DNA from: a virus
Direction: 5' to 3' (one strand)
Virus record (IMG/VR): IMGVR_UViG_3300046171_000006
Location: 1-31,081 of that record
Length of the DNA: 31,081 nucleotides
Position 1 is the first letter of the stretch. The number at the start of each line of letters is the position of its first letter. The notes below the pieces were generated by a model that saw nothing but the letters and a program-made list of their open reading frames with translations, ran no database searches and had not been told where the DNA came from. Below are positions 6,379-14,300 of the stretch, piece by piece. Made by a program: the position numbers and the translations under genes.

Positions 6379-7281
6379 TTACCTTAAATCTAATTTGTAA
6401 TCCTTTGTTATAACACCTAATGATGCATCACCTCTTTTGTATGGATTTACCCAAACTATTTTTCCATTTTGTAATTGTCTTAAATGTCCTCTTACACCAT
6501 GCAATCTTTTCTTATTTTGACTGCCATCACCATTATTTGTGTAATTTTTATTATTAATATTAATATCTAATGTAATGTGCTCATAAACTGGTTTACTAAT
6601 AAATGATGCTAATGAAAATTTTTGATGTGGTTGTTTCTTTAAACCAGCAACTTTTTTTTCTTCAAATATATCTAAATCATTGGATAAATTTATTACAGAA
6701 AAATAAATCATTAATAATTCAAATATTTGATGCATCCTATTTTCTCTCCACTCTTTTGTGGTTTCTACTAAATCTGCATAATCTTGTTTATGAAAATTTA
6801 AATATATTTGTTGAGGAAATTTATCTAGCAGCTCAATAAAAAAGTTTTTACTAAATACAAATGACATAAAAGGATTTATCATTATTTGTTTGGTATCTTT
6901 ATAATTTACAAAGAAATCAACCTGATAATCAGCGTAAGCAAATCCACTAATTTCATTAATAACTATTGTTCTATTCAAATCACTGTATTGTATTAATAAA
7001 GGTTTATCAGTGGGTAATCTAAATTCCTGCTTCATTTTATCCATTTTGCAAATGTCAACAAAATTATCGGTAACAAAATCTCTAACATTATTCGTTAGAA
7101 AAAATTTAGTAGCATCATTAACATTATTTGATATTTGTTTGATTCTATGTGCAAAAGTATTTAGCTCTTTTACTGTGTGGTTTTTAGATTCAACATCAAT
7201 AATAAAATGGTTGCCAAATTTATTCATATCACTTGCCAAATCCAACATATTACTCAATTTTTGTAAAAATATTTTATCCAT
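6379..7281 (-). CDS. Unknown 300-aa protein with C-terminal VRGH...WV...RGD motif
   Basis: The first 250 residues are mostly helical and AT-rich in coding, with many Asn, Phe and Lys and no recognised catalytic motif. The last 44 residues change character: RLHGVRGHLRQL, GKIVWVNPYKRGDASLG, then a KDY end. This His-Arg-His/Trp/Arg-Gly-Asp pattern recurs, in my memory, at the C termini of phage proteins of unknown function. AGGAG lies 6 nt before the ATG at 7281. It follows the RecE-like gene with a 9-bp gap, so the two are probably expressed together. It occupies the slot where an annealing partner of RecE might lie, but I see no RecT/Erf/Rad52 signature. Confidence 0.7.
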   Translation of the reverse strand: MDKIFLQKLSNMLDLASDMNKFGNHFIIDVESKNHTVKELNTFAHRIKQISNNVNDATKFFLTNNVRDFVTDNFVDICKMDKMKQEFRLPTDKPLLIQYSDLNRTIVINEISGFAYADYQVDFFVNYKDTKQIMINPFMSFVFSKNFFIELLDKFPQQIYLNFHKQDYADLVETTKEWRENRMHQIFELLMIYFSVINLSNDLDIFEEKKVAGLKKQPHQKFSLASFISKPVYEHITLDININNKNYTNNGDGSQNKKRLHGVRGHLRQLQNGKIVWVNPYKRGDASLGVITKDYKLDLR

Positions 7282-7290
7282 ATCTCTCTC

Positions 7291-8121
7291 CTATAAAACC
7301 AAATCCACAACATTAGGACTATTGTAAATACTAAGAGGTTTACCCTTTTGATATTCTTTATAATCATTCAGGTATTGTTCCATCATAGTCCAGCCATAAT
7401 CCATTTGTTCTTTTGTGATTCTAAATACCTTAGATGCATAAGGTTGTACTTTCTCTTGAGCTATGAATAAGAAATCAGTAACTTCATATCCAGCCATCTC
7501 AACCCCTCTTCGATAATAAGCAGCTTGCATATCATAGCCATACTTCTTAACTGAATAATTAAAAGCATGAGGTTCGCAAGATATAGTAGTTTTATAATCT
7601 ATAACAACTATCTTATTATCTGAGTTAGGTTTATCTAAAGGTGGACACATTAAATCAGGTCTACATTTACATAGGACATCATCTTCATACCAATAGATAC
7701 TTGCTTCAGGTATCTTGCCTTTTGCATTTAGATAAGCATTACCCTCATATATCATATTCTCTTTCATGCCATTGATAATCTCAGCTTCATCTTCCTTTAG
7801 AACTATGAATCCTTGCTCTTCATACTCAGCTTTCTCTTCTTTATATGCTTTAGTATATGGAGAACCTGTAAGCACTCTGACTTCTTTATCAAATGCTTCT
7901 TGTCCTTCTACTAATAAAGAATGTGCTGCTGTGCCAAACTTAAGTGCTGGAGTAGATTCAGAAGTATGATTGACTGCATGAAGTTGGGATTGACCAAATC
8001 TTCTGACATAACTACTGCTGATACCTACGCTTGCATGATAGTCCTCATTAGGTAAGTCTTTATAAATAAGAGCCTGACCTTTTTGTTTAGATTCAAAGTT
8101 CTTTAGTGATTCTATTTTCAT
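7291..8121 (-). CDS. RecE-like exonuclease (PD-(D/E)XK)
   Basis: The 276-aa protein matches the C-terminal nuclease domain of exonuclease VIII (RecE) and related phage enzymes. KFGTAAHSLLVEG (His67) opens the core, followed by Glu139 in IPEASIYW, CRPDL (Arg154, Asp156), VVIDYKTT (Asp175, Lys177) and the YGYDMQAAYY helix with Gln199. These enzymes degrade one strand from double-strand ends to give 3' overhangs for annealing. GGAG lies 8 nt before the start, which overlaps the preceding stop as ATGA. No recognisable single-strand annealing protein is adjacent; the downstream 300-aa protein is the only sizeable candidate. Confidence 0.85.
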   Translation of the reverse strand: MKIESLKNFESKQKGQALIYKDLPNEDYHASVGISSSYVRRFGQSQLHAVNHTSESTPALKFGTAAHSLLVEGQEAFDKEVRVLTGSPYTKAYKEEKAEYEEQGFIVLKEDEAEIINGMKENMIYEGNAYLNAKGKIPEASIYWYEDDVLCKCRPDLMCPPLDKPNSDNKIVVIDYKTTISCEPHAFNYSVKKYGYDMQAAYYRRGVEMAGYEVTDFLFIAQEKVQPYASKVFRITKEQMDYGWTMMEQYLNDYKEYQKGKPLSIYNSPNVVDLVL

Positions 8122-8336
8122 TCTTTGTACTCCAATATTTTTTGAGCATATTTTTGTAATACTTGAAATCCAGTTACCTTTTTTTCGATGAAATTTTTAA
8201 ATCCTTTCCAGTCAATTTCATATTTTTCTCCTATAGCTTTATATGTACTAATTTTTGTAGCACCAACATCTAAGTATTCATTAACTTCATTTGTAATAAT
8301 ACTTCTAGCTTTTTTTATTTCACTTGCACTTTTCAT
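8118..8336 (-). CDS. 72-aa Lys-rich helical protein, unknown
   Basis: The product starts MKSASEIKKARSIITNEVNE and contains ISTYKAIGEKYEIDWKGFKNF, which could be a helix-turn-helix (a short helix, IGEKYEI, then a second helix). It overlaps its neighbours by 4 bp on both sides (ATGA), directly before the RecE-like gene. The DNA-binding idea rests only on helix spacing and charge. Confidence 0.6.
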   Translation of the reverse strand: MKSASEIKKARSIITNEVNEYLDVGATKISTYKAIGEKYEIDWKGFKNFIEKKVTGFQVLQKYAQKILEYKE

Positions 8337-8509
8337 CTTGCTAATCCTAAAATGTATTTAACTTCATCTAGTGAATCTCTAACTTTGTATTCATCTTCAC
8401 CAACTTCAACAATAACCTCACTGGTGAACTGGTCTTTGTAAAAACCACTGATTGCTCTTGGTGGGATATTTAATTCACCACCACCTAATAAATTAAATGT
8501 TACATTCAT
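8333..8509 (-). CDS. 58-aa acidic small protein, unknown
   Basis: The ORF encodes MNVTFNLLGGGELNIPPRAI, then SGFYKDQFTSEVIVEVGEDE and a YKVRDSLDEVKYILGL end. It looks like a small beta-sheet domain with one C-terminal helix. It overlaps the upstream TM peptide (ATGA) and the downstream 72-aa gene (ATGA), so it belongs to a coupled chain. No family was recognised. Confidence 0.65.
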   Translation of the reverse strand: MNVTFNLLGGGELNIPPRAISGFYKDQFTSEVIVEVGEDEYKVRDSLDEVKYILGLAR

Positions 8510-8604
8510 TTTCTGTTATTCCTGTCGTGGATTAAAAGTGCAACACCATAAGATAGGTAAGCTACAGCAGCTAATAATATTAATGTTTGTGGATTCTCAA
8601 CCAT
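8506..8604 (-). CDS. 32-aa single-TM peptide
   Basis: The ORF encodes MVENPQTLILLAAVAYLSYG followed by VALLIHDRNNRK. One hydrophobic helix (8-25) ends in a basic tail, which predicts a cytoplasmic C terminus. A strong SD, AAGGAG, lies 7 nt before the ATG at 8604. It overlaps the 50-aa gene upstream by 8 bp. Confidence 0.6.
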   Translation of the reverse strand: MVENPQTLILLAAVAYLSYGVALLIHDRNNRK

Positions 8605-8749
8605 GTTTCTTCTCCTTAGTTAATTTAACCTTATGCCCTTGAGCAATTAATCTAGCTCTCTTACTAGCCATATAGAATAAGTCGCTAGTCTTGATAGCAA
8701 CCACCCAGCCTAAGCTAGGTAGTTGAACTTGTAGTGTGTATCTAGTCAT
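8597..8749 (-). CDS. 50-aa basic small protein, unknown
   Basis: The ORF encodes MTRYTLQVQLPSLGWVVAIK, then TSDLFYMASKRARLIAQGHK and a Lys-rich end. The layout is two strands, then a helix with SKRARLIAQG, like many phage proteins of about 50 residues. AAGGGG lies 5 nt before the ATG at 8749. No family was recognised. Confidence 0.6.
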   Translation of the reverse strand: MTRYTLQVQLPSLGWVVAIKTSDLFYMASKRARLIAQGHKVKLTKEKKHG

Positions 8750-8758
8750 TATTTCCCC

Positions 8759-8917
8759 TTATTTAGATTGTTGTAATACAAATTGCACTGCATCTTTTTT
8801 ATAATCAAAATGCCCATAATCCACATAATATGGATAACCCTTAGTGTCATACTTTAAAACTACAACCCACTTTTTTGTGAATGGGTTTTTTAAGATATTC
8901 CAAGATTTGTTTGTCAT
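8759..8917 (-). CDS. 52-aa small protein, first gene after the promoter
   Basis: The product starts MTNKSWNILKNPFTKKWVVV and is rich in Lys, Tyr and Trp. The ATG at 8917 has AAGGAG 9 nt upstream; an in-frame ATG at 8947 lies at the predicted transcription start and has no SD, so the shorter form is preferred. It is the first gene downstream of the promoter at 8955-8982. The pattern (W.I...P...KW.V.L..D..GYP.Y) resembles the neighbouring 50-aa protein in layout but not clearly in sequence. Function unknown. Confidence 0.65.
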   Translation of the reverse strand: MTNKSWNILKNPFTKKWVVVLKYDTKGYPYYVDYGHFDYKKDAVQFVLQQSK

Positions 8918-8954
8918 GTTATTTAACTCCTTATTTTTAATTAACATACTACCT

Positions 8955-8982
8955 ATTATATATAAAAATATATAAATGTAAA
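8955..8982 (-). promoter_or_regulatory. Sigma70-type promoter
   Basis: On the minus strand, TTTACA (8982-8977, five of six consensus bases) and a perfect TATAAT (8960-8955) are 16 bp apart. Transcription would start near 8948, just before the SD of the 52-aa gene. It is the clearest promoter in the window and marks the head of the replication and recombination region. Confidence 0.75.
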
Positions 8983-8989
8983 CATTTAT
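8972..8989. promoter_or_regulatory. Palindromic operator candidate over the -35 box
   Basis: ATAAATGTAAACATTTAT is a perfect 8-bp inverted repeat with a 2-bp centre, and the -35 hexamer lies inside it. A dimeric repressor bound here would block RNA polymerase. Low sequence complexity (AT-rich) makes chance symmetry possible. The same half-site, ATAAATGT, also occurs at 28692-28699. Confidence 0.55.
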
Positions 8990-8999
8990 TTAAAAATAT

Positions 9000-9028
9000 T
9001 TTAATTTATTTTTAGGTGCTAAATTAAA
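9000..9028 (-). terminator. AT-rich terminator-like hairpin after the late genes
   Basis: In RNA sense, TTTAATTTA (9028-9020) and TAAATTAAA (9008-9000) form a perfect 9-bp stem around an 11-nt loop, followed by ATATTTTT. The stem has no GC pairs, so it is weak, and it overlaps the stop codon of the nuclease gene. Its place between the late genes and the promoter at 8955-8982 supports a unit boundary. Confidence 0.35.
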
Positions 9029-9465
9029 GGATTTAGAACTGGTACTGAGCTTAGATTGTCTAGTGTTTCTTTTAGAGAATCTAATTCCATAGATTCAGTG
9101 ATAGCTTTCTTATCAAAAGTAAAATAGTTTTGTGATGATGTATTAGCTTTGAACATGATTCGCTTTTTATCTTCATCAAAAAATACAAAAGCTAGAATAT
9201 CGCAAGTATAGTGTTTATAAGTCTCAGACATTGACCTTGAGTTTTCAGCAGCAAAGATAAACTTCTTTTCTTTAGTAGCTCTTCTGCTTTTTACTTGCAC
9301 TGTATATTTAGCTGAACCAAATTCAACCATTAAATCAGCAGGATGTTTTTCTTGAGTTGGGTAACAAAAGTCAGCGTATTCAAGCAAGAAGGTTTGAACT
9401 AATGATTCGCCTAATGCACCAAGTCTTGAGTTAGCTTGATGTTGGTCTGATGTTTTTCTTGGCAC
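9019..9465 (-). CDS. PD-(D/E)XK-type nuclease (148 aa)
   Basis: The layout is Glu20 in GALGESLVQTFL, Asp44 in HPADLMVEF, and Gln57-Val-Lys59 in YTVQVKSRR, the E..D..QxK variant of the fold seen in small phage and group I-intron-type endonucleases. The start is GTG at 9465, inside the last 35 bp of the lysozyme gene, with no SD; coupling to lysozyme translation is likely. The next in-frame ATG would remove the essential first helix. It closes the late unit, an odd place for a nuclease; it might act on host or superinfecting DNA or on packaging. Confidence 0.65.
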   Translation of the reverse strand: MPRKTSDQHQANSRLGALGESLVQTFLLEYADFCYPTQEKHPADLMVEFGSAKYTVQVKSRRATKEKKFIFAAENSRSMSETYKHYTCDILAFVFFDEDKKRIMFKANTSSQNYFTFDKKAITESMELDSLKETLDNLSSVPVLNPLI

Positions 9466-9874
9466 TTTTACACAAAGCTAGTTTTCTTGAATTCCTAGCT
9501 GCCCTATTTGGAGTTTGAACTGCATACTTACTTCTTAATACTTCCTCTGATGCTTCCAACCAACAACCCATCTCCATCAGAGCTCGTGTTTGTCTAAAAT
9601 TCATAAATCCTGCTATACCCATTTGAAATGCCATATCAACACATACTTCTTGAGCAGGTACAGGGAAACTTCTCCATACTTCCCACATCTTATCTAAATT
9701 AGCTACGACCCTATTGATATCATTTTCTAGAAGATACATAGCTTCATCTTCAGTAATGCCATTGTCTGAGAGATTTCTACCCACACCACAAGTTAATTTA
9801 CCTGCTGAGCAAGTATAAACTCCACATACTAATCCCTCATTCTTAATTAGCATTTCTTTAATGTTGTCGTACAT
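9431..9874 (-). CDS. Endolysin, GH24 lysozyme with Cys-type active site
   Basis: The 147-aa enzyme hydrolyses the glycan strands of peptidoglycan. The T4/P1-lysozyme triad spacing is present: Glu13 (KNEG), eight residues, Cys22, five residues, Thr28 (LTCGVGRNL). Cys replaces the Asp of T4 lysozyme, as in the P1 Lyz and 21-type enzymes. Unlike those signal-anchor-release endolysins, no N-terminal hydrophobic segment is seen, so release should need the holin. The rest, including the FNFRQTRAL-type region (MNFRQTRALMEM) and the PNRAARN end, fits GH24. The SD is weak and the gap to the upstream gene is 1 bp. Confidence 0.85.
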   Translation of the reverse strand: MYDNIKEMLIKNEGLVCGVYTCSAGKLTCGVGRNLSDNGITEDEAMYLLENDINRVVANLDKMWEVWRSFPVPAQEVCVDMAFQMGIAGFMNFRQTRALMEMGCWLEASEEVLRSKYAVQTPNRAARNSRKLALCKSAKKNIRPTSS

Positions 9875-9875
9875 T

Positions 9876-10157
9876 TTATTTTTTAGCCTGTTTCTTATAT
9901 GCTTCTAGTTCTGTTCTTAAAATAATAACTTCTTTTTCTAATTTTATCACCTGTTCTTCTAATACTCTAATATCAGGAAATATATACTTGTTTTGGTTGG
10001 CTCTAAGATTTTGTGTTTCTCTTAGATTAAAGTCTATTCTTTCAGTTGTGTGTGCATAACCCCAAACAGCAAGTGCCGCAACACCTATAATTTGTAAAAG
10101 ATAACTAAGAGATATATTTAAAGTTGATTTATCATCAACCTTGGCTATTCGGCTCAT
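9876..10157 (-). CDS. Single-TM coiled-coil protein in the lysis cluster
   Basis: The 93-aa product has one membrane helix (about 15-36, LSYLLQIIGVAALAVWGY) followed by a coiled coil (about 60-90, LEEQVIKLEKEVIILRTELEAY). Position between holin and lysozyme and the single-TM plus coiled-coil layout are like an inner-membrane spanin (Rz) or an antiholin. No outer-membrane lipoprotein partner was found. Its start overlaps the holin stop as TAATG. Confidence 0.65.
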   Translation of the reverse strand: MSRIAKVDDKSTLNISLSYLLQIIGVAALAVWGYAHTTERIDFNLRETQNLRANQNKYIFPDIRVLEEQVIKLEKEVIILRTELEAYKKQAKK

Positions 10158-10528
10158 TATTTACCTACGCCTTTTATTCTCTCAAAGCTCCTCATACCAC
10201 CTAGTCCTAACATACCCATTAATACAGGTAACATAGTAGAAGTATCAGCTTGAGGTACGTCAATACCAAAAGGTGCTAATAAAGGACTAATTAAAAAATT
10301 GACTGCAAATCCTGCAACACATACCCAAGCTGTTGCTGGTCTCCATGATGATTGAAACCAATTACCTTTAGCTTCTTCTTTGTTTACTTCTATTTGTGCT
10401 TTAGCAATCTCATGGATATGCTTTTGTGACATAGTAGCAAGTTCATAAGCTATTTGTTGTTTGGTATCAGCATCAGGAATGAATTTATCTAGGATTTTAC
10501 TGATAGGTTGAATAAGTTTGTCTATCAT
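10157..10528 (-). CDS. Holin, GTA-type three-TM family
   Basis: The 123-aa product matches the layout of the 3-TM holins described for gene-transfer-agent release: an amphipathic N-terminal region with ADTKQQIAYELA, then SSWRPATAWVCVAGFAVNFL (TM), a second hydrophobic block, and MLPVLMGMLGLGGMRSFERI at the end. It would form the membrane lesion that lets the lysozyme out. No SD is visible before the ATG at 10528. Confidence 0.75.
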   Translation of the reverse strand: MIDKLIQPISKILDKFIPDADTKQQIAYELATMSQKHIHEIAKAQIEVNKEEAKGNWFQSSWRPATAWVCVAGFAVNFLISPLLAPFGIDVPQADTSTMLPVLMGMLGLGGMRSFERIKGVGK

Positions 10529-10541
10529 AAATTGATGTTTG

Positions 10542-10742
10542 TTAGATTAAACCTCTAACGATAATAGTAATTAAGGATGCAACTATTGTGGTAAGACCGC
10601 CTAATAACCAAAGTTTCATACTATTTATTGATGCTTGTAAATCATCAGTTTTTCTATAAATAGTTTTCCATCTTTCTTCGCACATTTTTTCATGAACTCT
10701 TAAATCTGAATGTACGTCATTAGCGGTCTTTCTAGCTGGCAT
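10542..10742 (-). CDS. Small C-terminal-TM protein, XhlA-like layout
   Basis: The 66-aa product has a charged helix (LRVHEKMCEERWKTIYRKTDDL) and one C-terminal TM (44-64, LWLLGGLTTIVASLITII). This layout is that of XhlA-type lysis accessory proteins and small marine-phage holins. GAGGA lies 7 nt before the ATG, and the start overlaps the preceding stop as TAATG. A role in lysis is inferred from layout and place. Confidence 0.6.
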   Translation of the reverse strand: MPARKTANDVHSDLRVHEKMCEERWKTIYRKTDDLQASINSMKLWLLGGLTTIVASLITIIVRGLI

Positions 10743-10999
10743 TATTCTTCCTCTACTACCTCGACTTCTTCAGGATTGATAGCTCTATCAAATGATTCAA
10801 TCACTAAGTTTTTATATTCATTAGTGATGACATAATCATCATAAGCATCTTGAAGTCTAGCTAGTTTTTTCCCAGCAACATTTAGTTTAGCAGCTAAAGC
10901 CATTTGCTCTTCATTTAAATCAGAAGCTCTGTACTCTGTGCCATTATATGTAATTATTACTGGTTCTTGGTTTTCCATCTTATTATCTTCTTTACTCAT
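10742..10999 (-). CDS. 85-aa acidic protein, unknown
   Basis: The product starts MSKEDNKMENQEPVIITYNG. A small beta unit (PVIITYNGTEYRASDLN) is followed by a coiled coil (EEQMALAAKLNVAGKKLARLQDAYDDY) and an acidic tail. This layout, 'short beta hairpin with dLn.eq, then long helix', is common in small phage proteins next to fibre and lysis genes. AGGAG lies 6 nt before the ATG at 10999. It may assist fibre or tail assembly. A lone TATAAT at 11030-11035 lies upstream. Confidence 0.65.
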   Translation of the reverse strand: MSKEDNKMENQEPVIITYNGTEYRASDLNEEQMALAAKLNVAGKKLARLQDAYDDYVITNEYKNLVIESFDRAINPEEVEVVEEE

Positions 11000-11037
11000 T
11001 TAACTCTCCTATAAGTTTATTTTAATTAAATTATATA

Positions 11038-11349
11038 CTAAGAATCTAGTGTTTTTGTAATAGAAGTTGGATTTTTTTGCTCTGCTATTTGTGCATCTAA
11101 ACTTGCTTCTAAATTAGCAACTTCTTCTTCACCCATAGCATCAATAACCCAACCTTTAACCATATCTGCTGTTACCTCAGAAAATGCAGTAAAGTCTGAT
11201 AAATCAGATGTATCTATTGATTGAGTACCATAAGAATGTGCGGAACATTCTCCATCTACTTTGGTTACATACCAATGCACGTTATAGATAACATCATCAT
11301 GTCCTTCTTCGTGTGGATGTACGTCTACTGTGTTTACATTCCATTCCAT
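11038..11349 (-). CDS. 103-aa small protein after the fibre gene
   Basis: The product starts MEWNVNTVDVHPHEEGHDDV and reads as a beta-rich domain (VIYNVHWYVTKVDGE, AHSYGTQSIDTSDL) with a C-terminal helix (VANLEASLDAQIAEQKNP). Similar small proteins with YNVHW and SYGT follow fibre genes in marine cyanophages and other ocean phages (from memory). AAGGAG lies 7 nt before the ATG. It may decorate or help fold the fibre; this is inference. Confidence 0.65.
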   Translation of the reverse strand: MEWNVNTVDVHPHEEGHDDVIYNVHWYVTKVDGECSAHSYGTQSIDTSDLSDFTAFSEVTADMVKGWVIDAMGEEEVANLEASLDAQIAEQKNPTSITKTLDS

Positions 11350-11367
11350 TTTTATTCTCCTTTTAAA

Positions 11368-14300
11368 TTAAATTGCTGCAATAATAAATGCTAAGAGTTC
11401 AGAATATCTAACTCCTAACCTAGTTTTTTCTTCTCCTGTTTCTTCATCAGTCCAAGTGCTTGATACAAACATACCATAATCACTTGCATCCAATCCTTCA
11501 GCAGTAAAAGCATCTTGTAAGTCTTGAGCTATTATACCAAAATGAATCCTAGCTTCTTCACCTTTTTCCTCGACAGCAGACTGCCATCTAAACTTTCTTA
11601 ATAATCCTTTAGCTGCAACAGCTACTCTTGTTTCTGCTTCTGTTAATTCTGCTATATCTTGTTTTTCATTTCTATCAGAAGTATTAATTGTTCCATTGGT
11701 TGCATAGATATTATCAAATCTTGCAGCAGACGAACCTAAATCTATAACATCATCTCTAGTTCCACCTGCGGTATTAAATGGCTGTATACTATCAATAGTA
11801 GAATTAAAAAATAAAGCTGTATCTCCTGTACCGATATACATTCTATCGCCAAAATCAACACCAATACTTCCAACTGTTGAGCCGTCTTTGCGGAACTCTT
11901 GGATAACACCATCTGAGCCTGTTCTATTTGCGTAAATAGCAACTGAGCTTGGTCTTGATGAATATACATATCCTGCTCCAGATAAAGTTACTCCACCTGA
12001 ACCTTGTACAGAAGTAGTACCCACCAACAAGTTGCCTGAATTATCAATACGCATTGCTTCTGCAACAGAGCCACCACCATTTGCAATACTAAAAGTTAAT
12101 GCTCTAGTATTACCATCTCCAACCATTGTAGGAGCAATCGCTGCACCTAATGTTGCACCATTAGAGTTTGCTTTAGCAAAACCTAAAACGCTGTAATAGT
12201 TTCCTTCTGTATAAGTTCCGCTTTGATGGCTAATACTAAATGAAGGATTTACTGATGCTAATGTAGCACTATCGCTTGTATTTTTTGTTTGAAGAGTTGC
12301 TTGTGGATTATCAGTTCCAATTCCAACGTTGCCTGCAGCACTAATACGCATTTTTTCTTGACTACCTATTGTAGCTGAATTATTAAATGTTAGATGACCG
12401 CCTGTTATGTTTGCTACATTCCAATAGGTTGAAGTATTAGAAGGAGTCAATATCAAACCATATTCAGTTCCAGTGTTAAAACCACCAACCATGATGTTAC
12501 CACCACGAACATCTAATTTATTGCCTGAGAAAACTGAAGTTGTACCTATGCCAACATTGCCTGATGAGTCTATTCTCATGCGTTCTGAGCCGCCAGTTTC
12601 AAAAATAGTTGAACCGCTTTCTCTGTTTGTTAGATAAAACTCGCCTGATGTGTTTAAAGTTAAATCAGCACCATCTAAAGTATCTGAACCAAGCGTACTG
12701 TTTGAAATTTTAATCGCACCGTCACCGCTTCCATGTATGTGTAAGTTTCTCTGTGGACTATCAGTTCCAATTCCAACTTTGCCTGATGAGTCTATTCTTA
12801 GGCGTTCTGATGAACCCGTTAAAAAAGCTAATTCTCTAGCAACACCTGCATTATTTACATAAGCTGATTGAATATAACTATAGCCACCTGCATCATAAGT
12901 ACCTATATTAATTGCTGTTCCGCCAGGGCCATTAGAAACAGTTAAACCTGTTGTCATGTTCCCACTAGATGCTGGTTGACCATTAGAATTAATTGATAGC
13001 TTACCAAATGAAGATGTGTGACCAATTCCAACTCGACCTGATGAGTCGATTCTCATGGCTTCTGAGCCATTGACTCCGAAACCCATGTGATTTGTAGTGT
13101 GGCTGTAATTTATATAACCCACATCAGCGTCTTGAGCATCTGAAAATAAGTAACCTGCATTACCTGTGTTAGAAGACCTAATAGATACATAGTTGTATGC
13201 ATCTGAGTCATTTCCAATAGACAATGCAAAGTCAGGCGAATCAGTCCCAATTCCAACATTGCCTGATTCCATTAATGTCATTACTTGAAATTCAGAAGAA
13301 CCATCAGTAAAACCACCTATGTCTAATCTATTATTTGCTGGCGTTTTTAAATAAAATAAATTTCTTCCTACACCCGAACCTTCAGAAGCATTATAGTGTC
13401 TAAGTTCTATAGATTTTTCTTGACCAAATTCACCATCTACATAAACTTTTGTAGCTTCTGCACTTTCTGTATTTATATGAAGTTGACCTTGTGGAGAGCT
13501 TATTCCTATGCCAACTCTTGCATTAGCATCAATTCTCATTACCTCACTTGCTTCAGTTTGAAATCTTATAGACCTAGAACCTGATGAAGTTCCTGTTTTA
13601 ATAAGTAAATCATCATTAGAGTCGTACTCCATAACTGTACGATTAGAGCCACCACTATCTTCAAATTGTAATACTCCATCTATAACTACATTGCCATCAC
13701 TAACCAAACCATCACTTGTAACTGTTCCTGTTACGTCTATGCCTGTTGAGGTTGTGGCTAGTTTGAGTGAACCATTATGATATAAATTTACCTCATTACC
13801 ATCACTACAATAAATTGCTAAATCATCATCCGAGTTATTTCTTATTTGAACATCTGTACCCTTTAAAATTAGACTACCCGTCCCCACATCTTGTACAAAA
13901 CTTTGAGTTCCACTATGATAAATCTGTAAATCTGAACCTGCTCCAAAGATAGCTTTGTCGCTATCTGCAAATAATATGTCATTACCATTAGATGCTAAAT
14001 CACCACCAAGCTGAGGAGTTGTATCTTCTACAACATTGTTAATAGAAACAGCTTGTACTCTTGCATCTGTGTAATAAAGGTTAGTACCTTCAGCTAAATC
14101 ACCAGTATCGTGATTAGATAAGCTAGAAACTGTACCTGTAACATCTCCAGTAACATCACCTTCAATATTAGCAACTAAAGTACCAAGTGAATTAAGAGTA
14201 ATATTACCTGTAGAACTACCATCTGCTGTTGTTAATCCTAGTGTGAATTTATCAGCAGATTCATCCCACATAAAGATACCATTATCAGCAGTACCTCTAT

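Noticed and set aside
7010-7327. 105-aa plus-strand ORF across the start of the 300-aa gene
   Set aside because: Antisense to two supported genes, Phe/Leu-rich from AT bias, no SD.
8918-8947. Longer start for the 52-aa gene
   Set aside because: This ATG lies at the expected transcription start and has no SD; the ATG at 8917 has AAGGAG.
11030-11035. Perfect TATAAT before the 85-aa gene
   Set aside because: No matching -35 at the right distance; AT-rich context makes it likely by chance. Could still be a weak promoter.
11742-11969. 75-aa minus-strand ORF inside the fibre
   Set aside because: Wrong frame within a clear long protein; Gln/Leu/Ile-rich low-quality sequence.
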